From: Candidatus Roseilinea sp.
Lineage (GTDB): Bacteria; Chloroflexota; Anaerolineae; J036; Brachytrichaceae
NCBI GenBank assembly: GCA_025998955.1
Contig: AP024676.1
Location: 3,224,001 to 3,288,000 of the forward strand
Length of the DNA stretch: 64,000 nt
Direction: 5' to 3'
Position numbers and translations under genes: made by a program. This document shows positions 18,969 to 26,645 of this stretch, in pieces (the stretch's first letter is position 1; every line of letters starts with the position of its first letter). The notes below the pieces were generated by a model, which made no database searches, had not been told where the DNA came from, and saw only the letters and a program-made list of their open reading frames with translations.

Positions 18969-20312
18969 ATGGCTGATGCGTTCATCGTTCCTCCACACAG
19001 CGCCGAAACCGAAGAGGCCGTCCTCGGGTCATTGTTGATTGACCCTGAGGCGATCGTGCGCGTCGCCAGCTTCCTTGCACCGGAGCACTTCTACGTAGTG
19101 AAGCATCAGTGGATCTACGAGGCCATGCTGCGCCTGCACGAGCGGCGTGAACCAATTGACCTGCTCACCGTGTCGTCGGAGCTGGCGCACAACCATCGGC
19201 TCGACGAAGCCGGTGGCGAGCCCTACATCGCCCAGCTCACCAACGCGGTGCCCACGGCGCTGAACGTGGAAGCCTATGCGCGCGCGGTGGAGGCGTTGGC
19301 CGTGCGCCGGCGCATGATCAACGCCGCTGGCGAGATCGCGCGCATCGCCTACGATCAGTCGCTGCCCATTCAGCAGGTGATCGAGAAGAGCGAGGCCACC
19401 TTGTTCGGTGTCACCGAGGGCCACGGCGAAGGGCACATGGTGCCGATCCGCAAGGCGGTGAGCGACTTCTTCGAGCGCCTAGAGTACTTGCACGAGCATC
19501 GCGATGAACCGCTCGGCATCCCCACCGGCTATCACGACCTCGACCGGCTGACCGGCGGTTTGCAGAAGGGCGACCTGATCATCGTCGCTGCCAGGCCAGG
19601 CGTGGGCAAGACTTCGTTGATGCTCAACATCGGCTACCACGCGGCACTCAAGCATCGCCAGCGTGTGGCCATCTTCAGCCTAGAAATGGGCAACGAACAA
19701 CTGGTGCAGCGCTTCGTTGCTGCCGAGACCGGCATAGACTCGCAGCGCCTGCGCATCGCCGATCTGAAGGATGAAGAATGGGGCGCGCTCACGCGCGTCT
19801 CGATGCAGATGGCCGACCAAATGATCTTTCTGGACGACACGCCATCGCTCAGCCCACTCGACTTGCGGGTGAAAGCGCGGCGCATCTACCAGGAATACGG
19901 CCTCGACCTGATCATCGTGGATTATTTGCAGTTGATGTCCGGCGAGGCCGGCTCGCGCAGTGACAACCGCGTGCAAGAGATCTCCTACATCTCGCGTTCG
20001 TTGAAGGCGATCGCGCGTGAGTTGAAAGTGCCGCTCATCGCCGGCAGCCAGCTTTCGCGCCTCGTCGAACAGCGCAGCGACAAGCGCCCGATGTTGAGCG
20101 ACCTGCGCGAAAGCGGCAGCATCGAGCAAGACGCCGACATCGTCCTATTCATCTATCGCGACGAGTTGTATAACCCGGATACCGAGTTCAAGAACATCGC
20201 CGAGATTCACGTGGCAAAGAACCGCAACGGCCCAACCGGCAAAGTAATGCTATTCTTTGATAGGCGGCTCACATCGTTCAAGAACTTGGCGAAGGAGCGG
20301 ATCGAGCTGTGA
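18969..20312 (+). CDS. dnaB: Replicative DNA helicase DnaB
   Basis: 447 residues, full length. Hexameric 5'-3' helicase of the replication fork. The N-terminal domain is PHSAETEEAVLGSLLIDPEAI...YVVKHQWIYEAMLRLHERREPIDLLTV, with the linker helix after residue ~150. The RecA-like ATPase has Walker A ARPGVGKTS (about 208-216), FSLEMGNEQLVQRF, Walker B LIIVDYLQLM, and GSQLSRLVEQR...LSDLRESGSIEQDAD. There is no intein. It is followed by dnaD-like and dnaC-like genes, so helicase and loader factors are encoded together. Confidence 0.97.
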   Translation: MADAFIVPPHSAETEEAVLGSLLIDPEAIVRVASFLAPEHFYVVKHQWIYEAMLRLHERREPIDLLTVSSELAHNHRLDEAGGEPYIAQLTNAVPTALNVEAYARAVEALAVRRRMINAAGEIARIAYDQSLPIQQVIEKSEATLFGVTEGHGEGHMVPIRKAVSDFFERLEYLHEHRDEPLGIPTGYHDLDRLTGGLQKGDLIIVAARPGVGKTSLMLNIGYHAALKHRQRVAIFSLEMGNEQLVQRFVAAETGIDSQRLRIADLKDEEWGALTRVSMQMADQMIFLDDTPSLSPLDLRVKARRIYQEYGLDLIIVDYLQLMSGEAGSRSDNRVQEISYISRSLKAIARELKVPLIAGSQLSRLVEQRSDKRPMLSDLRESGSIEQDADIVLFIYRDELYNPDTEFKNIAEIHVAKNRNGPTGKVMLFFDRRLTSFKNLAKERIEL

Positions 20313-20313
20313 G

Positions 20314-20398
20314 TGTTGGGATTAGGGATTGGAGATTGGAGATTAGAGATTAGCGCGATGGGGCAATCAATCTCGAATCTCCAATCTCTGACGTCTGA
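20314..20398. repeat. Intergenic hairpin of gattgga-type repeats
   Basis: Left arm (about 20318-20352) is tandem GGGATTA, GGGATTG, GAGATTG, GAGATTA, GAGATTA. The right arm (about 20364-20390) is CAATCAATCTC, GAATCTC, CAATCTCTGA, which is largely its reverse complement. It fills the whole dnaB to dnaD-like gap. Confidence 0.8.
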
Positions 20399-20407
20399 TT
20401 TCTGGCC

Positions 20408-21850
20408 ATGCTGGACAACTTCATCGCAAACACGCTTGCGCAGGTGGACGACCTGGCCGAGCTAAAGGTCAGCTTGGTCGCGCTGCGCCTGCTGGAGGGC
20501 AAGCTTTCACCTGCGCCTTTCGTCACCGAAGGCGAGCTCATGGCGCACTCGGCCATTCGCGATGGGTTGAGCTTCCCGGCGATCACGCTGCGGCCGGCGT
20601 TGCAGCGCGCCGTGGCGCGCGGGACGTTATTGTGCGCAAGTGTTGGCGATGGCGAGCCGCGCTACTTTGCCAACGATGATGCCGGTCGTCGCGCCGTCGA
20701 GGCGATCCATGCGGCAACGGTGCAGCCGGAGGAGGGGACGCCGCGATGCGCCGGGTTACTCGCCCGCTTGACGTTTGAGATCGAGCGTCTAGAGGCGATC
20801 GAGGCGTATGCGGCGCAGCCGGAAGATCTGCCTATGCTTGAGGAGTATCTGGCGCGCGGCTACACCGAAGATGAAATCATTGCTGCCGTGCGCGCAGCTT
20901 TGCATACACCCCGACCGAAACATACGCCGCCGCGGACGCTGCGCGCGTGTCTGGCCGTGCTGGAAGCGCAACCACCAGCGGCGCCATCCGAGTACTATCG
21001 CGTAATCATCGCGAAAGCCGCGCCGCCGCCCGAGGAAATCGTGAATTTGCGCGAGCGCCTCGGGCGCGAGCCGACCGGCCACGAGTACGATGTGGTGCGC
21101 ACGGCGACCGGCATGTTCGGCCTGCGCGCCGTGCTCGATGGACTGAAGCGCGTAACGCGCGACGACGGCGTAGATGTGGACGGGCTCATCCCGCTGCTGG
21201 CCGAACGCGAAGAGGCGATGCTGGCCCTACAGCGTGCCGGTGCACACGCCGAGCTGCACATGCGCGAGCTGGTTGCGCTCTACGAATCGGCCTTCGGATT
21301 ACCGCCCACGCCTACCGTGGCCGATGAGATGCGGCTGCTGTGGGACGAGGTGAACGACCTGGCCTTGTGGCGCAGCGTCTTCGCCTACGCCGCCGGCCAG
21401 AACAAACGAAGCTGGCCGTATGTGAAGAAACTCCTGCGGCATCCGTCGCCGGATGTGTTCACGCCGCCGCCGGCCAACGAGACGGCGCAGTTCGCATTCG
21501 TCGAATACAAGCGGCGCGTCAACCGAACGCTCGACGGGCGCATCGCTGCCGATATCAACGCGCTGGCGGAGCAAATCACCGATCCGGCGCGTTGGGCCGC
21601 CGCTTTCGACAAAGCTGCCGAAGCGAATGCGCTGCGCTGGGACTACATCCGCAAAGTGCTGACTGCTTCATCGCAAACGAAGCAGGGAGGGACGGACAGA
21701 AATGGCAAACGAGGAGAAACCACGCGCCGAAAGGGACGTACCTACAGTAGTCGGCCGCAAGTCGAATACACCGAGGCCGACCGTGAAGCGGCTCGCGAAC
21801 GTGCTCGACAGCGCATTGCCGGCCGCCGCAGGCAGGGCGACGCGTCCTGA
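20408..21850 (+). CDS. DnaD/DnaB_2-type primosomal protein
   Basis: 480 residues. No catalytic motif. Two segments fit the DnaD C-terminal Y/W-x-x-I/V motif: SWPYVKKLLRHPSPD (about 336-350) and RWDYIRKVLTAS (about 412-423), each after helices typical of the DnaD (DnaB_2) domain (LVALYESAFGLPPTPTVADEMRLLWDE). The N-terminal ~100 residues may be a winged helix. The tail is strongly basic. Its position between dnaB and a dnaC-like ATPase supports a role in primosome assembly. The last 149 nt are read in another frame as the N-terminus of the downstream gene. Confidence 0.7.
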   Translation: MLDNFIANTLAQVDDLAELKVSLVALRLLEGKLSPAPFVTEGELMAHSAIRDGLSFPAITLRPALQRAVARGTLLCASVGDGEPRYFANDDAGRRAVEAIHAATVQPEEGTPRCAGLLARLTFEIERLEAIEAYAAQPEDLPMLEEYLARGYTEDEIIAAVRAALHTPRPKHTPPRTLRACLAVLEAQPPAAPSEYYRVIIAKAAPPPEEIVNLRERLGREPTGHEYDVVRTATGMFGLRAVLDGLKRVTRDDGVDVDGLIPLLAEREEAMLALQRAGAHAELHMRELVALYESAFGLPPTPTVADEMRLLWDEVNDLALWRSVFAYAAGQNKRSWPYVKKLLRHPSPDVFTPPPANETAQFAFVEYKRRVNRTLDGRIAADINALAEQITDPARWAAAFDKAAEANALRWDYIRKVLTASSQTKQGGTDRNGKRGETTRRKGRTYSSRPQVEYTEADREAARERARQRIAGRRRQGDAS

Positions 21851-22604
21851 AGTGGGTGTTGCACCGTTGCCCAGTCGGAGCGATCCCGACGCGCCGGTGG
21901 ACCCCCGCGACGGCGCCGATTGTGACTACTGCGGCAACAAGCGCTTCGTGCTCGATGCGCATGGCGAACTGAAGCCATGTCCGAAGTGCGACACGGCGCA
22001 GCGATGGAAGCTGGCCGCGCTGGCGTCCTTCTCGTCGCGCAACGCCCTTTCGGCCAAGCAGACCTTCCTCAATTTCAAGACGCGCTTCAACGGCGTCGAA
22101 GACGAAACGCTGGTGGATTGTCTGGAAAGCGCGGAAGCGTTCGCCAACCATCCGTTTGGGCGCTGGTTGGTGATCTGGGGTGAGCGCGGCAGCGGCAAGT
22201 CGCATCTATGCGCTGCGGTGGACAATCACCTGATGCAGGCCGGCATCCCATCGTTGTTCATCACCATGCCCGACCTGCTCGCGTCGTTGCGCGAAGCGAT
22301 TGAGTTGCAGTCGAACACCGAGCAGGAAAGCTTCACCGGGCGCATGAACATCTTCAAGACGGCGACGGTGTTGATCATTGACGACCTAGGCGCCGAGCCA
22401 TCTTCGCCGTGGTCGGACAGTGTGCTGTTCGAGATCCTCGACTACCGCTACCGCAACCGGCTGGCCACGATGATCGCGACCAACGTCAACCCTGACGATT
22501 TCGACTATCGCATTGCTTCGCGCATGCAGGACACGGAGCTGAGCACGGTGATCGAGAACGCGGCGCCGGACTATCGCCGCCGCCCGCTGAGCGAGAAGCG
22601 ATGA
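21702..22604 (+). CDS. DnaC/DnaI-type helicase-loader ATPase
   Basis: 300 residues. A zinc-finger-like DCDYCGN...PCPKCD (about 72-96) precedes the AAA+ core: Walker A WGERGSGKSHL, Walker B TVLIIDDLGAE, sensor ATNVNPDDF, and arginine finger RIASRMQD. This is the layout of DnaI/DnaC loaders, which open the DnaB ring. The ATG at 21702 has AGGGAGGG upstream but makes a 149-nt overlap with the DnaD-like gene. A GTG at 21852, one base after the DnaD-like stop, is in frame and would remove the overlap with no loss of known domains. The 3' end overlaps argH by ATGA. Confidence 0.85.
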   Translation: MANEEKPRAERDVPTVVGRKSNTPRPTVKRLANVLDSALPAAAGRATRPEVGVAPLPSRSDPDAPVDPRDGADCDYCGNKRFVLDAHGELKPCPKCDTAQRWKLAALASFSSRNALSAKQTFLNFKTRFNGVEDETLVDCLESAEAFANHPFGRWLVIWGERGSGKSHLCAAVDNHLMQAGIPSLFITMPDLLASLREAIELQSNTEQESFTGRMNIFKTATVLIIDDLGAEPSSPWSDSVLFEILDYRYRNRLATMIATNVNPDDFDYRIASRMQDTELSTVIENAAPDYRRRPLSEKR

Positions 22605-24121
22605 TGGGACGACGCAACGACACAACGGCCACCGCGAGGCTCTGGGGCGGGCGATTCAGCGGCGAGACCGACGCCTTGATGAAGCGCTTCAACGACTCGA
22701 TCGGGTTCGACATCCGTTTGTGGGACGCCGACATTCGCGGTAGCATCGCCTACGCCGATGCGTTGGCGCGCGCCGGGGTGATCACCGAAGCGGAGGCGGC
22801 GACGCTCGTGCGCGGCCTGCGCGCGGTGCACGAAGAGTTTGCCCAGGGGCGGTTCGCGGTCAAGCCCGGCGACGAGGATATCCACACCGCCGTCGAGCGC
22901 CGGCTGAGGGAGCTCGTCGGCGAGGTAGCCGGCAAGCTGCACACCGGCCGCAGCCGCAACGATCAAGTCGCAACCGACCTGCGCCTATTCTGCCTCGATG
23001 CAATACGTAATACGCAATACGCGATATGCGATCTTCAACTTGCGCTGCTCTCGCAAGCCCAAGCGCACGTCCGCACGCTGATGCCGGGCTACACCCATCT
23101 GCAACGCGCCCAGCCGATTACCTTTGCGCACTGGTGCTTGAGCTACTTTTGGCAGTTCGCCCGCGACACCGAGCGGCTGGACGACTGCGCCCGGCGCACA
23201 GCCGTGTCGCCATTGGGCTCCGGCGCGCTGGCCGGCAACCCGTTCGCGATTGATCGTGAAGCGCTGGCAGCAGCAATCGGTTTTACGCCGCGGGGGCGCG
23301 GAGGCGCGGAGGATAAAACTAGCGCTTCCGCTTCGCTACCGCTTCGCGGTCAAATCACCCGGAACAGCCTGGACGGGGTGAGCGATCGCGACTTCGTCGC
23401 CGAGCTACTGTTCTGCTGCGCCATGATCGGCGTACATCTGAGCCGCTTGGCCGAAGACTTGATCGTCTATGCCACCGCCGAGTTCGGCTTCGTGACCTTC
23501 GACGATGCCTATGCCACCGGCTCCAGCTTGATGCCGCAGAAGAAGAACCCCGATGCCATGGAACTGGCGCGCGGCAAGTCCGGCCGGCTCATCGGCAACT
23601 TGACCGCGGTCTTGACGATGCTCAAGGGATTACCGATGAGCTACAACAAAGACCTGCAAGAGGACAAGGAGCCGCTGTTCGACTCGCTCGACACGCTGAC
23701 GCTCGCGCTGCCGGTGGCTGCCGGTGCAATCCGCACGTTGAGGGTGAACGCCGATCGCATGCGCGCGGCGCTCGATCCGGCGATGTTGGCGACGGACGTG
23801 GCGGAGTATCTCGTGCGCAAGGGCGTGCCCTTCCGCGAGGCCCATCATCTGAGCGGCCGGGCAGTGGCGCTGGCCGAGTCGAAAGGCATGAGCCTACGTG
23901 AACTAGAGATTGGAGATTGGAGGTCAATCTCGCCGCACTTCGACGAAGACGTTGCGCACGTGTTCGACTTTGCACGCTCCGTGGCATCGCGCGATGTAGC
24001 CGGCGGCACATCGCCGCGCGTCTTGCGCGAGCAGATCAAACAGGCGAAGCGTTGGCTAAACGCAAGACGGAAGACGCAAGACGCAAGACGTAAGACGCAA
24101 GACGCAAGACGTAAGACATAA
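22601..24121 (+). CDS. argH: Argininosuccinate lyase
   Basis: 506 residues, longer than the usual ~460. Cleaves argininosuccinate to arginine and fumarate in the last step of arginine synthesis. The fumarase-superfamily signature GSSLMPQKKNPD is intact, as are LWGGRFSGETD, LHTGRSRNDQVATDLR and MPGYTHLQRAQP. Four repeat-derived segments are in frame: AIRNTQYAICD (about 134-144), an ~21-residue insert before TRNSLDGVSDRDF (about 229-250), ELEIGDWRSIS (about 434-444), and a tail NARRKTQDARRKT with repeats. Active-site residues are outside all of them, so the enzyme is probably active. The start overlaps the dnaC-like stop by 4 nt; argF is far away at 51468. Confidence 0.95.
   Translation: MMGRRNDTTATARLWGGRFSGETDALMKRFNDSIGFDIRLWDADIRGSIAYADALARAGVITEAEAATLVRGLRAVHEEFAQGRFAVKPGDEDIHTAVERRLRELVGEVAGKLHTGRSRNDQVATDLRLFCLDAIRNTQYAICDLQLALLSQAQAHVRTLMPGYTHLQRAQPITFAHWCLSYFWQFARDTERLDDCARRTAVSPLGSGALAGNPFAIDREALAAAIGFTPRGRGGAEDKTSASASLPLRGQITRNSLDGVSDRDFVAELLFCCAMIGVHLSRLAEDLIVYATAEFGFVTFDDAYATGSSLMPQKKNPDAMELARGKSGRLIGNLTAVLTMLKGLPMSYNKDLQEDKEPLFDSLDTLTLALPVAAGAIRTLRVNADRMRAALDPAMLATDVAEYLVRKGVPFREAHHLSGRAVALAESKGMSLRELEIGDWRSISPHFDEDVAHVFDFARSVASRDVAGGTSPRVLREQIKQAKRWLNARRKTQDARRKTQDARRKT
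22999..23036. repeat. aatacgca-type repeats inside argH
   Basis: AATACGT, AATACGC, AATACGC and GATATGC run in tandem and encode RNTQYAICD. Compared with E. coli ArgH as I remember it, the segment is not longer, so the repeats replace native sequence. Confidence 0.7.
23287..23355. repeat. gcgcggag/cgcttc repeats inserted in argH
   Basis: GGGGGCGCGGAGGCGCGGAGG is followed by CGCTTCCGCTTCGCTACCGC and TTCGCGG. The tract encodes a low-complexity insert of about 21 residues just before the conserved TRNSLD of ArgH. Confidence 0.7.
23905..23933. repeat. gagattg repeats inside argH
   Basis: GAGATTGGAGATTGGAGG is followed by the inverted TCAATCTC. It encodes EIGDWRSIS. The words match the intergenic hairpin at 20314-20398. 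Confidence 0.7.
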
Positions 24122-24175
24122 GACGCAAGACTTGAATCGTTCATCTTCCATCGTTCATCCCTCATCACTGAAGGC
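24055..24175. repeat. agacgcaag array at the argH 3' end
   Basis: About eight tandem AAGACGC/AAGACGT words extend the argH C-terminus with repeated ARRKTQD and run through its stop into the next gene. After CTTGAA come TCGTTCATC, TTCCATCG, TTCATCCC and TCATCAC, a second repeat type that forms the presumed N-terminus of the downstream protein. Confidence 0.8.
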
Positions 24176-24914
24176 GCATCTGGTCAACGGCGGGCGGGTG
24201 GAGCGCGCAGGCGATGCCTTCCGTTTGGTTATCCCGCCGGCGACGCGCGAGGCTTATACCGACGCACAGCTTGACGACTATGAGCACGCGCTGCCGCGCC
24301 GGTTCGCCAACGCGCCGCCGCAGCAGCTGCGGTTGCGCGCGCGATTCTCGCACCCTGCCGGTGTGCTGAAGGGCACGGCCGGCTTTGGTTTTTGGAATCA
24401 CCCATTCACCCGCGAGGGCGGTGTGATCGAGCCACCACGCAACGTCTGGTTCTTCTACAGTTCGCCGGAGTCGGACATGCAGATCGTGCGTGATGCGCCC
24501 GGCCATGGGTTCAAAGCTGCATCGCTGCACACGCCGCTGCCTTCCACGGAGCACCGGGGCGTATGGGCCGGCCTGACGAAAGCAATGCTGGTCGCCGGCA
24601 ACTTGGCGCTCAAACTGCCCGGCGTCTCCGTGTTGGCAATGGCCGCAGCGCGCTCGATCGTCCAGGCGCGTGAGGCCTTGCTCAACCTAGATATGACGCA
24701 GTGGCATCGCTATGAGTTGGACTGGCTGCCCGACGCCGCGGTCTTCCGTGTAGATGGAGAAGCGGTGCTCCGTGCGCCGTCGCCGCGCGGCCCGCTGGGC
24801 TTCGTTGCGTGGGTGGACAACTACCGCGCCGTCGCTGCGCGCGATGGGCAGTACGCGTTCGCCTATGTGGATGTGCCCGAGGCGCAGTGGATGGAGGTGG
24901 AAATTGAGAATTGA
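24132..24914 (+). CDS. Concanavalin A-like/GH16-like protein of unknown function
   Basis: 260 residues. Features of a jelly-roll lectin/glucanase fold: LRARFSHPAGVLKGTAGFGFWNHPFTREG, PRNVWFFYSSPE, WHRYELDWLPDAAVFRVDGE and GPLGFVAWVDNYRA. The last two resemble the GH16/DUF1080-type pattern in which the deduced ligand site lies on the concave sheet; no ExDxE catalytic motif is evident, so it may not be a hydrolase. The only available start is TTG 24132, inside repeat sequence, so the true N-terminus is uncertain and may lie at a GTG further in. The 3' end runs into an aattgag repeat. Confidence 0.5.
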   Translation: MNRSSSIVHPSSLKAHLVNGGRVERAGDAFRLVIPPATREAYTDAQLDDYEHALPRRFANAPPQQLRLRARFSHPAGVLKGTAGFGFWNHPFTREGGVIEPPRNVWFFYSSPESDMQIVRDAPGHGFKAASLHTPLPSTEHRGVWAGLTKAMLVAGNLALKLPGVSVLAMAAARSIVQAREALLNLDMTQWHRYELDWLPDAAVFRVDGEAVLRAPSPRGPLGFVAWVDNYRAVAARDGQYAFAYVDVPEAQWMEVEIEN

Positions 24915-24985
24915 AAATTCAGAATTGAGAAACCAGAATTCAGAATACAGAATTCAGAATTCAGAACTCAAAGTTCGAAGCGCAT
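24900..24985. repeat. gaattga/gaattca repeat tract
   Basis: Words AAATTGA, GAATTGA, AAATTCA, GAATTGA, then CCAGAATTCAGAATACAGAA, TTCAGAATTCAGAACTCAAA. Because GAATTC is itself palindromic the tract can fold in several ways. It lies between the jelly-roll gene and the convergent prs gene and is the AT-richest stretch of this area. Confidence 0.8.
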
Positions 24986-24995
24986 AGCTCACCGC

Positions 24996-25946
24996 TCACG
25001 GCTCTTCTTCGAACATGCTGCTGATGGATTCGCCGTTGTGAGTACGGCGGATCGCCTCGGCCAGCAGTGGCGCGATCGAGATCACATGCATGTTCGGCAG
25101 GCGCTTCTCCGGCGGGATCGGCACGGTGTTAGTGGCGACGATTTCGTCCACGTCGGTCTGCGCACGTAGGCGCTCGATGGCCTTGCCGGTAAACAGCCCG
25201 TGGGTGCAGGCAACCGACATGCGACGCACATTGCGCCGGCGCAGGCACGCCAACGTCTCGACGATCGTGCCGGCATTAGCGATCTCGTCATCGAGCACGA
25301 TCGCGTTCTTGCCGTCCACATCGCCCACGATGTCTTCGATCACCACCCGGTCGTCGGAGAGGCGTTGTTTACTGCCCGCTGCCACCGGCAACCGCAACAT
25401 ACGCGCAAACTTCGCCGCCGACTTGGCGTTACCGAGATCGGGCGAGACCACCACCGTGTTGTCCAGATTGCCGCGCTCTTTGTAGTAGCGCGCCAGCGTG
25501 ATGAGCGCGTTGAGGTGATCCACCGGGATGCTGAAAAAGCCGTGCACCTGGGGCGAGTGCAGCGTCATCGCGATGACGCGATCCGCGCCGGCAGTCTTGA
25601 GCAGGTCGGCGACCAGCCGGCCGGCGATAGAGATGCGCGGCGCGTCCTTCTTATCCGAGCGCGCATACGCGTAGTGCGGGATGACGGCAGTGAGGCGCGC
25701 TGCCGCCGAGCCTTTGGCGGCATCGAGCATCTGCAGCAGTTCCATCAGGTTCTCTTGCACGGGTGGGCAAATGGGCTGGATGAAGAAGACGTCCGCTTCC
25801 CGGCAACTGGTCAGGAGCTGAACCTGGATGCAGTCGTTGCTGAAGCGCCGGATTTCTACGGGCGAGAGCGGCAGGCCCAGATGTTGACAGATCTCCTCTG
25901 CCAGCTCGCGATGTGCGCTGCCGCTGAAGATGGTGATGCCTCGCAT
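24996..25946 (-). CDS. prs: Ribose-phosphate pyrophosphokinase
   Basis: 316 residues, normal length. Makes PRPP from ribose 5-phosphate and ATP for nucleotide, His and Trp synthesis. The N-terminal ITIFSGSAHRELAEEICQHLGLPL, RFSNDCIQVQ, PHYAYARSDKKDAPR and the PRPP-binding loop NAIVLDDEIANAGTIVE are all typical. The usual FSDGEI is changed to FSNDCI, a variation seen in some PRPS homologues. A TATAAT box lies 27 nt before the ATG with AAGGG as a possible ribosome-binding site. It is a single-gene unit. Confidence 0.94.
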   Translation of the reverse strand: MRGITIFSGSAHRELAEEICQHLGLPLSPVEIRRFSNDCIQVQLLTSCREADVFFIQPICPPVQENLMELLQMLDAAKGSAAARLTAVIPHYAYARSDKKDAPRISIAGRLVADLLKTAGADRVIAMTLHSPQVHGFFSIPVDHLNALITLARYYKERGNLDNTVVVSPDLGNAKSAAKFARMLRLPVAAGSKQRLSDDRVVIEDIVGDVDGKNAIVLDDEIANAGTIVETLACLRRRNVRRMSVACTHGLFTGKAIERLRAQTDVDEIVATNTVPIPPEKRLPNMHVISIAPLLAEAIRRTHNGESISSMFEEEP

Positions 25947-25973
25947 GTTGCTTTCCCTTCGTGTTCGATGAAC

Positions 25974-25979
25974 ATTATA
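25974..25979 (-). promoter_or_regulatory. -10 box of prs
   Basis: Perfect TATAAT on the minus strand, 27 nt upstream of the prs ATG, leaving a ~20-nt leader with AAGGGAAAG as ribosome-binding site. It lies in the short gap to the upstream small gene. Confidence 0.5.
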
Positions 25980-26004
25980 TGAAGGTCAGCGTTGCTCAGC
26001 GAGG

Positions 26005-26334
26005 TTACTGCGAGGCTTGGCTTTGCAGCGTGGAGACGACGGCACGTCCGGCGTCCGTCAGCCAATACGTTGCAGATGGGAACTTCTTGTTGCTGCCGAT
26101 CAGGCCGAGCTCGACCAGTGCCTCGACATCGGCAGGATTCACCGGTTCGCTGCGATCGTCGGGGGAATGGAGCGCGTAGGTTTTGTGCCCCTCGAGGTCG
26201 CGATGGTCTTTCAGCCGCAGGCCACGCGCCATCGCCAGCACGATCCGGCGCTGCGATTCGGTCAGTTGCATCTCCAGTTCGGACGTCGAAGCTGTGCTGC
26301 CCCTGCCACACGCGGCGCACCGGCGGTCAGCCAA
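26005..26334 (-). CDS. Small winged-helix-like protein
   Basis: 109 residues if the TTG at 26334 is used, 88 from ATG 26271. The core LTESQRRIVLAMARGLRLKDHRDLEGHKTYAL, then VNPADVEALVELGLIG, then ATYWLTDAGRAVVSTL, resembles a compact winged-helix DNA-binding fold; the last phrase is typical of MarR/PadR-like wings. The TTG start overlaps the stop of the upstream small gene by 8 nt, suggesting coupling, but the start remains uncertain. The regulatory role is inferred. Confidence 0.5.
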   Translation of the reverse strand: MADRRCAACGRGSTASTSELEMQLTESQRRIVLAMARGLRLKDHRDLEGHKTYALHSPDDRSEPVNPADVEALVELGLIGSNKKFPSATYWLTDAGRAVVSTLQSQASQ

Positions 26335-26533
26335 GTTCGTGCACGTAGGCTTGAAGCTGGCGCTGGTTGATCTTGACGTACTTGTCGGGGATGATCTGCG
26401 CCATCTCCTCCTCGGTCAGACGAAATGCCAAGATCGCCAGCGCATCCTCCGGCGATTGGCCGTAGGCCAGCTTCTTCTTGCCGTTCTTCATGTCGAACAG
26501 ATACATGTAGTGAGGGTTAGAGAAGCTGCTCAT
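26327..26533 (-). CDS. Small protein of unknown function
   Basis: 68 residues: MSSFSNPHYMYLFDMKNGKKK, a central LTEEEMAQIIPDKYVKINQRQL and an end YVHELG. No family recognised. The predicted fold is two strands followed by two helices. It overlaps the winged-helix-like gene by 8 nt and appears to form a two-gene unit with it. Its upstream region is entirely taken up by the repeat hairpin 26571-26640. Confidence 0.5.
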   Translation of the reverse strand: MSSFSNPHYMYLFDMKNGKKKLAYGQSPEDALAILAFRLTEEEMAQIIPDKYVKINQRQLQAYVHELG

Positions 26534-26570
26534 GGTTGATATTCGGGTGTCGCTAGTCTAGTGTGCGGTT

Positions 26571-26640
26571 GGTGTCAGTTGGTGTCGGTAAGTGGTATGG
26601 CGCCTTCGATACCACTGACACCATTGACACCACTGACACC
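26571..26640. repeat. Long imperfect hairpin of gtgtcag words
   Basis: Left arm (26571-26598) GGTGTCAGTTGGTGTCGG then TAAGTGGTAT; right arm (26609-26640) ATACCACTGACACC, ATTGACACC, ACTGACACC. The arms are inverted copies over ~28-32 nt with a ~10-nt loop. It lies between two genes of the same strand. Confidence 0.85.
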
Positions 26641-26645
26641 AGATA

